64,000 bases of DNA from contig JANBPT010000154.1 of assembly GCA_027575765.1 (NCBI GenBank), positions 1 through 64,000 on the forward strand, read 5' to 3'. The DNA comes from Tieghemiomyces parasiticus (lineage: Eukaryota; Kickxellomycota; Dimargaritomycetes; Dimargaritales; Dimargaritaceae). Under the pieces are notes generated by a model. That model did no database searches, was not told where the DNA came from, and was given only the letters and a program-made list of their open reading frames with translations. Both the position numbers and the translations under genes were made by a program. Positions 23,119 to 33,345 of the stretch are shown piece after piece. How positions within the stretch are numbered: the stretch's first letter is position 1; each line of letters begins with the position of its first letter.

Positions 23119-24764
23119 TTTTACACCCAACCACTAACCCCCGAATTCTGTTCATAAGCTTAGGAAGCTTGTTTATTTTTTAGCCCAGTACCTTTTCGCC
23201 TACAGCAAATAGCATGTTTCGATTATAGTTTTCCCATAATACAATATATCATGATGAACTGTTCAACAAGCAGTGGTCCCACCTAGCATGGGTCATACTA
23301 TACAACATAATAGTTAAGACATATTACCAGGTTTCATCATGGATGTTTCATATACCAGTACCTTAAAATCTTTCGTTAGCAAACATTTGCTTTTACCTCT
23401 AAAAAGCAAAGCTGACATTTGACCTCACTTTGTGCCTGCGGATGACGAAAACGCCTTGAGTTAAAATACTTTATATTTCAAACCGTACTGTATTTATGTT
23501 AGATGGACACCCTTGGGGACTAGGAATAATTGAGTACATTAAAAACGTAGATGAACAAGACTGGCGTTATGTGATGGTGATGCTGCTCCATCAAGGGCGG
23601 GCAACATGTAAACCTACAAATGGATCGTTATCCACAACATAATCGATTCTCGCTGATCCGTAGAGTGCTGGTATATGAAACATCAGTCCCAAGGGGGGGA
23701 TTAAAAATGCTTACTATGAGTTTCTACGGCTTAGTATACAAAAATTTAAACTTAGGCTTAAGTTCGGACAAGATGTGGGTAGGGAGATATATATATGAAG
23801 GAAGCGAAGAGGCTAAATGAAGGCCAGCGAGCGCTACCGGGAGGTAACGTGGATGGCCACGATTTACTAATAGTAGAGGGGGAGAGAAAATGATATGGGA
23901 TAAACCTGACAGAGAACTCAGAGAGGTAAGGAGCGCTTGGAGCAATGAGTGCTAATTGGTGACTATGCAGGTCCTCTCTGATTTTAGAGGGATGCCAGTC
24001 TGCGTAAATGGGTGGCCATAGTCTCAGGAGTAAAAGGGAATGCGAAAAAGAGGAGGGAAAAAAAGAATATTGATACTATCTAGAAAATACCGAACTAGTT
24101 GGTATTGGTCTTGAATTATTGGTGCCTGCATGTTAGATTTGGCCAGTTAGTGAGCTGTGCCGTGAGGGAGATAGACGAGGTATAATAACGGTTGTGACTA
24201 TGAGCGCCACTGACTGGTTGGGGACTTGATTATCGCAAGATTCTCTCGGGAGATCCAATGGGCTGCCTAGATGGTGAGGAAAGTGACGCAGGTAGACATA
24301 AAAGGAAACATGATGATAAAAGATGCTACTATACTACAACAATTGTTACTTGATCTAGAGGACGACCGAGTTCACCGGGGGTTGTTGATATCATATACAT
24401 AGCGTGAGAGGCTAGGCAAGATTTCGGCTCTAATTAGCAGCGGTCCGAGTTACGTAGTGGGCTTGGCCGAGTTTATTTTGCCAAGACGATTATCATATCC
24501 TCTATTCCGGATGGCATTTAATGAAGCTGCTTTGTCAGTACCTAGTATAATAATTGGCATTAAGTATAATAAAGTTCGGGTAGTTTTTATCCCATAATGA
24601 ATAAAGGAATTTAGATAAAATTTTATGCGTAGATCGGATACTAGGGCACACATTAGTACCCATATGTCTCAGGGCAGGCACTTGGGCGAAAAGCTTTGGG
24701 AATTGAAAAGATTACCAGCTCAAGTATTATATCCCCATCCCTGTTGGCCACTCCTCATCATTTC
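23119..24764. other. AT-rich spacer between the secreted genes, second part
   Basis: AT-rich sequence without a supportable gene. It would include the 3' flank of secreted paralogue B. Short frames on both strands lack any family signal. Confidence 0.5.
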
Positions 24765-25391
24765 CTACTCAGCTAGGCATTCTTTAAGGAGATAATCGAC
24801 AGCGCTATCATCATGGCCAACCAGAAATTTTGACTTGTTACGCGGCCGCAGGATTACATACATCTCGTTAGTCGACTGAGTTTCTTCCTCGGAGTAAGGC
24901 TGGAGCCGTATACCTCTGTCAGTTCGGATTGTCAAGTATATGATCCGTCGGCTGGTTCCGTAATTCGGCGGCTCACTCCTGACGTAAGGCTTATACACCT
25001 TACGCTGGAAGGCTTTAAGCGCGATAGTTGCGGCGAGTCGGGTGGCGTCATCGAAGTCCTCAAACTTGACACGATTCGGATGAGCGGAGGTCGGGTTAAG
25101 AATTAAGGCCGACTCTAAACTCGATGGAAGGTTACCGTTGGCAGCTAATCGGAGTAACTTGCACCGGAGGTCCGGCTCGAGATCAATGGTCGTTTTGGTG
25201 CTAGTTACTTCCTGGGAAGACACATGTCTCTTGATCTCAAGTGAGAGGCCTTCGGGATGGCTGCTATCGACGCGCATCTGGGGGGAGGCTCGATTAAGGT
25301 CCGAGCTGGCTAGTACGCACCACGGTGCCAGGAACGCCAGGGCCGCAATACATGAAACTCTAACCATTGCCAGAAAAAGAAAGGTCAGCAA
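24765..25391 (-). CDS. Predicted secreted protein, effector-like (paralogue B)
   Basis: Single exon, 208 residues, paralogue of 20489-21193. The signal segment is identical except Ile/Val at about residue 27 (WCVLA|SS). After the shared first 51 codons the linker is shorter and unrelated, and the mature domain aligns with paralogue A at roughly half identity. The conserved points are DLRCK, FEDFDDATR, RRIIYLTIRTDRGIRLQPY, YVILRPRNKS and the closing ECL Cys. The linker has a Thr/Glu/Lys composition. The gene lies 3.6 kb from A on the same strand with the same upstream DNA, so the two are likely to be expressed under the same control. Diverged mature domain with conserved Cys pair and identical leader is the pattern of fast-evolving secreted effectors; the molecular function is unknown. 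Confidence 0.75.
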   Translation of the reverse strand: MLTFLFLAMVRVSCIAALAFLAPWCVLASSDLNRASPQMRVDSSHPEGLSLEIKRHVSSQEVTSTKTTIDLEPDLRCKLLRLAANGNLPSSLESALILNPTSAHPNRVKFEDFDDATRLAATIALKAFQRKVYKPYVRSEPPNYGTSRRIIYLTIRTDRGIRLQPYSEEETQSTNEMYVILRPRNKSKFLVGHDDSAVDYLLKECLAE

Positions 25392-25879
25392 AGGTGATTA
25401 CGTCGCAAGCCTAAACCGGAAATGAAGATGGTGACGAGGGAGCGGTGGGCAGTCGTCAAAGCAGGGCCGCAGTAGAGTAGGACATAAAAACAGCGGTAGG
25501 ATTGCCGATTAGTAGGAAAGGGGAAGGCGTCCGTCGCGGTATTATACCCGGCAGCGAGTAGGGAGAATAGCGCCACGCCAATGCGGGAAAGGAGGGGGGC
25601 ACCAGAACAACCGGCTCTCCTAACAACAAGGTGGGCCCATGTACCGCACCTTCCAGCCCTACCATTGGCAAGGCCTACTATCCCGCCCTCGCCCACCTCA
25701 ATCGTACCGGGTATGACGGTGAGCATGAGGGGGGTTGGGAAAGAGGGGCGGTTTTTGTCCTACTTGTACGCTCATAGACACTTCGATTTGTTCCGCCGCA
25801 CCCGCCCACCTGGTGAGCGGCCAAAACAGGTGACGGTAGGGTGGTCAGATGAAGCCACGCCCTTTAAAGGCCAATGAGT
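25239..25879. repeat. Promoter + signal-peptide cassette, copy 2 of a 641-base repeat
   Basis: Second copy of 21041-21681, about 99.5% identical. Two of the three differences seen are in the coding part and both change an amino acid (Ser/Gly at residue 48, Ile/Val at about 27); the third is upstream at 25468. Confidence 0.95.
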
Positions 25880-27814
25880 GGAGGAGGAAAAGAAGGCAGG
25901 TCTAGGTACAACGATAGCGGCCATGGTCGGCCTTTCTAACGTGAATGGGCACAGAATTGGGTTCGCTGCAAGGGACTAAGGGTGACGGAGGTGGCGTACG
26001 GAAGGCAGAAGGACAGTGTGGATGGTCCCTAAAACTAGATCCGTATCACCGAAGAATTTGTGGTTTCCATTGTTCATTGTAGGCTACTTTAATGACATCG
26101 TTTTATATGTACCAATCAGGACGATCGTGCATTAGCACCCCTGTCGCCTTACTGCCAGATAGGAAACCTCCACCGTTTATCCTGGTCACACTGTCAACTC
26201 AAAATTAGCGCCCACCTGGCCATCCCACCGTAGGCCAATAGTACCACCCTTCATAAAATCATTGCCAGTCCTGTGCATTATAATATTCTGTTCCTACTTT
26301 ACGGTGCCGCTAGGTTGTACCCAGTCAATGGGAATATTTCCCTTGACCAAGTTATCGTCGTTACTGCCGTCCTTGCTTGAATTTGCGACGACTTTGTCCA
26401 TCCGTTAATTTTCTTTGCATAGATCCTAAATCAATAAGGACCGCAGATAACTCCGCGCCCCATTTCCCGTATTGTACACTCAGTGACCAGTGTGATAGCC
26501 AAGGGACACCCTGTGGTAGGTACCAGTCACCCTGCACTCCAGACTGTCACCGCCCATTAAGCCACCTGACAGGTGTGGCTTCAATCACCAATTCATCTCC
26601 ACCTTAGCTACCTTCACCAAAACCTTACCCCTGTTCAGCAACGTTTCCGCTCCCTAGTTCTTCCTTACCTTACGAACCGAAACGAGTTCTATTTACCGTC
26701 TCATTGCACGATTTCGAATAACGAATCCGAGGACATTGTCTTAAGAACCACGTCCATATGATCTGCCGGCTATAGAAACCGGCGAAAGAACATCTTAATA
26801 AAGTTATCGTTACCTTACCATATTATTATCGACAGTACCGATCACCCCCAGTTTCCTACCTACCACAATCAGTAATATAGTATAAAAATCGCATCATCTT
26901 CTACTGCCAATTGCATGGCAGTTTTATTAACCTTTCGGTGGATCCCTTGGTACACGCCTACAACCAAAGTGGGATCTTTAGTAGCAATTATGCCTGGATA
27001 AGAGGCAGAGAGAACGAGAAAGGACGACGTGCGGCAGTGGGGCTTGCCCCGAGAAATAGGTGAGCAAAACGAAGGCCAGGCTGGCGTGGCCCATTTCAGT
27101 ATCGATATCCGAATAACTGTAGCTGCTTAGTGGGCTACTAGCGAGGCATCGGTATACATGAATTATGTTTAATATCATGAGTAGACCATATATTTAGTAT
27201 GTCGGTCAAGCGGGAATATCCTTTCAAATTGGTGAGTACGTAACCAACAGCCTAGCACACATCGTCATATTTTTCAACTTCGATAGTCACGTAATGCCTT
27301 CGATCAAGAGAACTTGATGGTTTATTTCTAAGGGTCAAGGTAAAATCCAATATATACTTCTCAGGGACGAGGAAAGTTGCAGTATGTGCAAAACAAAAAT
27401 CGCACTGTTTAAGCTGGCGGTTAGTAATTATCTTTGGCTAAACGTAGTCAGTGCCGGTTTCCAAAAGCCGACTTACCACAAGACCCCGCAAGCCATCGCA
27501 ACGCCATAAAGGAACAGGCACCACTCCTTCAACGCCAACGATTTGTCACGGTAAAACCTACCGAGAACCCTTCATGATCAACTACTAAGACCCAACCCTC
27601 TACGCATTTTCTGGCTATGGAAGCCCACAAACCTAACTACCAATGCCTGTATCACACTTTTTCTCTACCTTGCACGCATCGCTATAAACCACCCCTTGGG
27701 GGTCTCGCCTACTACAGTCAGCATCCAAGCCGCCAATCTTATTTATAAACGTATAGTGGTGCTTTCTATCAAGTAAGGTACACCGGTACCAGCACCGTGG
27801 AGGCCAGTGTAGGT
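25880..27814. other. Intergenic, no supported gene
   Basis: AT-richer DNA, with C/T-rich plus-strand stretches at about 26180-26760 and 27490-27720. Nothing gene-like was found apart from short frames with no motifs. Confidence 0.5.
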
Positions 27815-28453
27815 CTAGAAGGCATGTTTATGCTTTTTAAGAGGGACCACCTGAGACTGCCCAACGGAGTCTAAGGTATTATGGCTCAAAAGGACACAAT
27901 TACCACGCCTATCGATGCCTAGGCTATTACCAACGTAAACACCGCCCTCAGCTTTGAAGCGCTTATAACTGGCCGGGTCCACATACGGCTGCACGGGTTC
28001 GCTAGTTACCTCATCGTAAAGGTCTTCAGGTGGTGAGGTGCCAGAGCAGTCAGAGCTCGTGGGGCTGCCATAGTCCGGCGAGTCATTAAAAAAATCCGAG
28101 TTTGGGATGAATGGCTGTAGAAGTAAGCTGTGGTCGTTGAGCTTGGACTTGGCGGGTGAAGCAGGCCTTTCCGATGCCCTCGGCTTGTAGGAAAAATAAT
28201 CGAGCGATGGGGAGCCATCCTGCAAGGGCTGCCTTTGGCTGTTGAGTGTGTTGCCCTTAGTGAAGGTGAGCTCCCCAGAGGTGTACGGTGGCCCCTGGAG
28301 GAATGCCGTGCTCTTCTGTAGGAGTTTTTGGCCAGGAATGGACAGAAACTGATGTCCTTGGTCAGATAGGGTATCTTCAAGCACGGGACGGGCCTCGGCC
28401 GAGAAGAGAAATGCGGCAAAAGTTAGGAAGAATATAGTCGGACTGTATAGCAT
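27815..28453 (-). CDS. Predicted secreted Pro/Ser-rich protein
   Basis: Single exon, 212 residues from the chosen start. The open frame extends 39 codons further upstream (to 28570), but only the ATG at 28453 puts a signal peptide at the N-terminus: MLYSPTIFFLTFAAFLFSAEA, with likely cleavage before RPVLED. The extension upstream is basic and unlike a signal. The mature chain is polar, Ser/Pro-rich and looks mostly disordered, with two clustered acidic-aromatic segments (PNSDFFNDSPDYGSP and EDLYDEVTSEPV), two well-separated Cys and a basic tail (KKHKHAF). I recognise no family. It is on the same strand as the two effector-like paralogues and shares neither their leader nor their domain. It may be a third secreted component of the block. 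Confidence 0.6.
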   Translation of the reverse strand: MLYSPTIFFLTFAAFLFSAEARPVLEDTLSDQGHQFLSIPGQKLLQKSTAFLQGPPYTSGELTFTKGNTLNSQRQPLQDGSPSLDYFSYKPRASERPASPAKSKLNDHSLLLQPFIPNSDFFNDSPDYGSPTSSDCSGTSPPEDLYDEVTSEPVQPYVDPASYKRFKAEGGVYVGNSLGIDRRGNCVLLSHNTLDSVGQSQVVPLKKHKHAF

Positions 28454-30287
28454 TTTCAAGGATGTTGAGGCCCGGTGAATTGGAAGGTGAACGAGCTTGA
28501 CTGGGGCGAGGCAACAGGGGAGACGGCGGGAGCGATAGATTTTCCAGGTCCGTATTTTTTTTTTAAACAAAGAGCTAAACCACGGTAATTAGAAGAATGG
28601 ACTCGGCGGAGGGGGTGGATTAAAAGTAGGGTGGTGAGGTGCACGGTTAGGCCAAAAATAAAAGGCGGTTGATGTTGGCTTATTTACAACCTAGAGAGTC
28701 AACGTAAAACTACGGGTCACAGCACGATATGTATAGCGCATCCTTACCTGCGGAAGGGATCCTATTTATATGAGGAGGATCTAAAGGAAGTAATCGTGGT
28801 GGTACGGGAGGGAGGGAAAATATGGAAGGATGTCAACTTCACCAGTCTCGACCGATGAACATTAGGAAGGACTGGGGGAGGGATACAGACCAAAAGTTCG
28901 GTCGAGGCCCGTGCCGTTCGGCCCTATCACTTACCGTCCCCCTTTCTCACTTCCCACCAACCAGACTGTGACCTGTGCCTCTCCAAGGGTAAAGGGATTG
29001 TACCTCGCAGTCCTGGGGAGGAGGGATCAGTTTATCTAACGTCGCGTAAACAGCTGCGACTCTCATGTGTGTAGAGCAAGGCCGTTTTACGTCCAGCTTG
29101 AAAAAGAAAAAAACAACCTGGAGCGGTGAAAATGTGGTTCGGATAGCTATGAGAGTCCCGGGGGGCATGTACAACTGGTGAATAGATTTCCGCGTGATTT
29201 CTGTACATAATTAGCAACCGAGACTCTTTCAATGTTGTAGTTATAGTTGTCTACCCTCCTCAACGGTATATCTAGTCCTAATAAGATCTATTTATTTGTT
29301 CGTTTTAGGCTCTACATAACTGTGGCGACCATAAATGCTCCCACCGGCTTCGCCTTATTTCGTAAGTCGTAAAGAATATAACGATGCCTAAGGGGTCAAA
29401 ACAGGAACCGGGAATTCTCAAATCCCTTTTTCTGTGAATGCCCGGGACTTGTATTCCCCGTTATTTTTATTTTTGTTGCTTTATTCGTTTTACCCTGTAC
29501 GTTTGTTCCTCTACTCGTTTTACCGTTTATTCCTTTACTAATCATTTCGATACAGCTTATTCTTTTACCCGTTTATTCAAGATTTCGAGCTCCGCTTAAT
29601 CCTTTGTCCTAGTATCTCTCCAATTAGCATCACCTTTAATTTACCTTTTCCTCTTTCCACCCTAACTGCAAAAAAACCCCAACCACCCCCAGAAAACATT
29701 GTTAACTTTGGAAGCCTAAATTTTTCTGGGTTCCTCCTCCATTTTACCGCCTACAATCCGCTTTGTATCGTTTGGCAATTTGTAGCACTTGGCTACCTTA
29801 GTAGCCAACGCTTCGTTAGGCTTCTCCTCTACCATTAAAACTCTCCTCCTTAGCCTTAAGCCAGCCCATAGCTTATTCGGGAATAGATAAGATTAGCCCA
29901 TCCCTGTCGAAGTACTGCCCAATTGGACTCGTTAGTGCTAACCGCCGTTTACCAACACTACAACTATTCTTCCATTAATTAGCGGCGGTTGATTATAGTA
30001 CCCACACGAGGGGGAAGCAAACCTGTGCATAGAAGGGAAAAGGGGAATGGACGATGTCCTAGCCCAAAACCCCTCCCCCTCCCCTTGAGCCATATCCCAA
30101 GTGAGGCCGGCCAGTTGTCGTCCCAGGCGGTGCCAGCTGGTCTTGGTGGCTATATCTTATAGTAGCTGATTAATGGAAGGTCTACCTTATTGTCCCCACA
30201 GTGGCCCAACCCTTCCATCCCCCTCATTATCAAAACCCAGTACCACCTATTATTCCATTTAGGGCCTTACCTTTCTCCATCCCTGAT
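28454..30287. other. Intergenic, upstream of the secreted gene; T-rich degenerate repeats
   Basis: Contains the promoter side of the minus-strand secreted gene, a degenerate T-rich repeat tract (29459-29580) and C/T-rich sequence running into the LTR-like repeat. No gene could be supported. Confidence 0.5.
29459..29580. repeat. Degenerate T-rich repeat (TTTATTC / CGTTTTACC words)
   Basis: The words TTTATTC, CGTTTTACC and TTTTACCCGTTTATTC recur at irregular spacing through about 120 bases, as in an eroded tandem array. Confidence 0.5.
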
Positions 30288-30448
30288 CTAGTGGATACCT
30301 AGCCATCCCTCCATTTCCTGCCGGCACCTGGTCCCGCCGCGACCTATCATTCTATCTTTGCTAGCCTAGGTTAAGTAGGTACTACGAATGATGCCGTCCG
30401 TTTTTCAAGTGTAAAAGACCTAACGGCCGCTATTCAATAGAACGACAG
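30288..30448 (+). repeat. LTR-like diverged repeat, copy B
   Basis: Partner of 22958-23118; the core 30321-30448 is the same length (128 bases) and keeps the TATA-like and AATAAA-like spacing although one base of the latter has changed (AATAGA). Divergence is large enough to imply two old, independent insertions or one old duplication. Confidence 0.55.
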
Positions 30449-30961
30449 CCATCACCGAATCCACAATCCGCTCCACCAGTCTGAGCTTAACCACCTATTT
30501 ATTTCTATCAGTAAGATTACTCCTACCACAAAACCTTAAATGAGATCAACACCCAGCTGCAAGAGGCCGCAAGAATGTCTTAGAGTGACCTCAGCACTGC
30601 CTTCGCTATGTGGTTTGGCTGACTCCTTTTTTCCCGGTACTAGATAATTATATCAAGTCCACCGATTATTATTTTTTGTTATAACGCTACCACAAACATA
30701 ATAGAGGCACGTCACAGTTCGAGCCGAGATCCAGATCTATAAGTCTTACACGGGGGTCGTCCGAAGTCGATGTGGCGCTGGCGAGCCGCGGTGAAGCTCT
30801 CCTGGTCCACTTGCCCCATTAACTGGATTACCCATGAAACCGGCCTCCTCCCTCCTCTCTCCCATTATTCAAGGAAGCTCCATGTTTGGCGATACCTAAC
30901 GTTTTGCCGTCGCAAGCGAACCTGACTGTCACTCGCTCCTGCGCCATCCCCGATTCTCACC
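30449..30961. other. Upstream flank of the membrane-protein gene
   Basis: No gene is visible. A C/T-rich leader lies immediately before the ATG at 30962. Confidence 0.5.
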
Positions 30962-31924
30962 ATGTCGTTTCTGAGCCGTCCTTTAGCCGTTGGGCGAAAC
31001 CGCCTGTTTACAGCGTACCACATCCTGAATCGCATGCGAACAAGTGGAAACTTGGTCGGTGTCCCGGAATCCCTCCGGCCTTCCAATTGGGAGATGGCTG
31101 CGCAGCGTTATTCCAGCAAGGCCGCCCGTCGCACGATCCAGGATCGGACTGGCCAGCCGACTACCAAGGACAACTACCAGCTCACGGAAATCTATCTGGC
31201 TCCGGGGGCGCGGTCCGCCGCCAGTATGAAGCGGGTGGCGACCGTGTTCCTGCTTCTAACTGTTGGTTTTGCCCCGGCCATGTACTACTTTCAACTAGCT
31301 CCACCGGGCGTGGCCGTATTAGGTAAGTGTCGGTTTGGGTGACAAAATAACTGGAGCTACGAGGGACTCTATACGTCATCGCTTTGGCGTGGAGCTTAGG
31401 GTGAGCTCCGACGCGTATGGACTCATGCATATATCCACCTGACTAATTCTGCCTCGTCCTACCGACCTGCTAACTGCCCGCCAATTCCCTAAAATCCAGC
31501 CGGCTGCGCCTCAGTCGCCCCGCTATTCATCCTCTACTTCATCAACCGCAACCTCGTATCCCGAGTGTGGCTACTCAGCGATGCCAAGGGCCAGCTACCC
31601 GCCATCGTCCGTGACGCCTTCATTACCCGTGCATCGCAATCCCGTCATCGCCTGTTTCCGGAGCAGATGGTCGCCGTGGAGATTTATTCGCTCATTGGCA
31701 AGGCCAGCGTCTTCGTACTAGCCGTCCGGCAGTTTAAATTGGGCGGCATCGGTGAGGTGTATGAACGCTGGGTGCCTCGTACCAAAGTAGACCAGAACGA
31801 TAAGCCGATACCGGGTTACCTGCGTCTCCATACCGAAGTGGTAGCACGAAACCCTTCGATGAAAGTCCTTCGAGAGCAAATTGCGGCGTGTGAGAACGGC
31901 GCCACTGTCAAGCACAAGGCCTGA
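30962..31924 (+). CDS. Two-helix membrane protein, probably mitochondrial inner membrane (TMEM70/186/223-like layout)
   Basis: Two exons, 30962-31322 and 31500-31924, joined in phase 1 (donor G|GTAAGT, branch-like CTAAC, acceptor CCAG), giving 261 residues. The N-terminus is basic and free of acids for about 25 residues (MSFLSRPLAVGRNRLF), as in a mitochondrial presequence. Two hydrophobic helices follow, at about 91-109 (VATVFLLLTVGFAPAMYYF) and 116-138, separated by a short Pro/Gly turn; the intron falls at the start of the second. The C-terminal 120 residues form a mixed, polar domain. A presequence, a tight helical hairpin and a C-terminal soluble domain is the layout of TMEM70/TMEM186/TMEM223-type proteins, which help assemble respiratory complexes; the match is by layout, not by a signature motif. 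It could equally be a lineage-specific mitochondrial protein. Confidence 0.7.
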
Positions 31925-32649
31925 AACCCAGTGTGTAGTGTGCTGAGTAGATAGTAAGCGTATCTTGCATGGCCTGTTTTTTACGGATCAGTGTAAATCA
32001 GCCCATAATTCCAGCAGATATCTTGTGATTCTTCGTCAGCTGTGTACTTTTTGTCCGAAATAGATTATAAATCGGCAGACCACGGTTGGCGGATAAAACG
32101 TAATATGGGCTTATCGCACGGCTACTACGGTTTTAGAGTAGGGAATGAAAGAATAACGCTATACACGTCAGGTTGCTGATGGAATTCAAATACGATCCCT
32201 ATACATAAGAAGCAAGGGTCACCAAGCACCCCGTGATGGTGCAATAGGCCGGTGACCCAGAATCAACGCAGAAACCGCGCCGCCGATCCCACCTCAGCTA
32301 AGTAAATCTACAACGCTAAACCCACTCGCGTAGTTCGAATAATAAGTGGGCAATCACTAAAAGAGTCGAGTAATAAAGAAGCAGTGCAGGCGCTGGAAAA
32401 TCCGACAGGTAGGCTATAATACTATCCAGAAAATGAGGACTAACTGGGCCTACCAAACATAGCGAAGCGTAAACAGAATATGCTAACAAAAAGGGCTTCG
32501 GGCGAATATCCTCGAAATTATAATATAACTTATTATATAGGGAATGGGAAACTTTTGAAATGTGAAGCGTAGTTTGGCAAATAGTAAATTTAATAAAGAA
32601 TAGTACCCCGAGGCAGGGTTGGTGAAACACTCCCTGAGCTTAGAGGTGC
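31925..32649. other. Intergenic, AT-rich, no supported gene
   Basis: 3' flank of the membrane-protein gene followed by AT-rich DNA. No gene-like signal is visible. Confidence 0.5.
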
Positions 32650-32970
32650 TGGAGCTCAGGCTATAAATAATAATTCTGGATCCTCAATAAAGTTGTAGCC
32701 TGGCTGGCCACTCCCAGGTTTGCCATTTCGCCTATTGGCCCTTCCAGGTATGAAACATAATGAATCAAAAAGTTGTAGAACAATGGGTTGTCTAGGTCAT
32801 GGGACATTTAGACCATCAGCTGGTGGGAAATCTGCCGGTGGTGCATAATTGAATTGTTTCCATTCCCAAGGCCTCAGTCTTTTACCCTGGTCCTTGTAGT
32901 CAACTCCATTTGGTATCATTGACCTTATGTAATAGAGTCGACCCTCAGGAATCTTCAGGAGGGCAAATAC
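32650..32970 (-). pseudogene. Coding-like relic next to tRNA-Lys
   Basis: On the minus strand 32970-32797 reads 57 codons with natural protein composition (LYYIRSMIPNGVDYKDQ, then RPWEWKQFNYAPPADFPPAD) before a TGA. The same frame stays open for about 48 further codons (including QPGYNFIEDPELLF). It has no ATG context, is closed upstream by a TAG and is not flanked by convincing splice sites. A decayed fragment of a retroelement or captured gene is likely, given its position beside a tRNA gene; I do not recognise the family. Confidence 0.3.
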
Positions 32971-32995
32971 CTATCTGGGCTCCACAGAAAACATG

Positions 32996-33068
32996 GCCCG
33001 GTTAGCTCAGCTGGTAGAGCGTGAGGCTTTTAACCTTAATGTCGTGGGTTCGAGCCCCACATCGGGCG
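32996..33068 (+). tRNA. tRNA-Lys (anticodon UUU)
   Basis: Complete cloverleaf without intron. The acceptor stem is GCCCGGT/ATCGGGC (one G-T pair) with discriminator G, the D arm GCTCAGCTGGTAGAGC, the anticodon stem TGAGG/CCTTA around the loop CTTTTAA, and the T arm GTGGG-TTCGAGC-CCCAC. Positions 34-36 are TTT, decoding lysine AAA. A and B boxes are canonical. Confidence 0.95.
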
Positions 33069-33070
33069 AA

Positions 33071-33078
33071 TTTTTTTT
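33071..33078 (+). terminator. Pol III T-run terminator of tRNA-Lys
   Basis: Eight T begin three bases after the mature 3' end. Confidence 0.85.
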
Positions 33079-33345
33079 ATATTATATTCGTCACCTCAGT
33101 GGACATCCGTCCTCCTCCCCCTCCTCATTGTTAGGAATGCCCCCCTTTACGCCAGGCAGGGTCGGAGGGTCCACCGTTCCTCACATTCACCACTTTAATT
33201 AGCCACTGCTAGTAATGTTGAAAGAAGCGACCCTTTCACATTTCTTTTGTCACTCATTGGGCTTCCAAGGACTCAACTCATTCGCCAACTTCTCACCCCC
33301 ATTTAGTCTCCTCCACCCCTAACGGTTGTCTCAGTCTCCACCACG

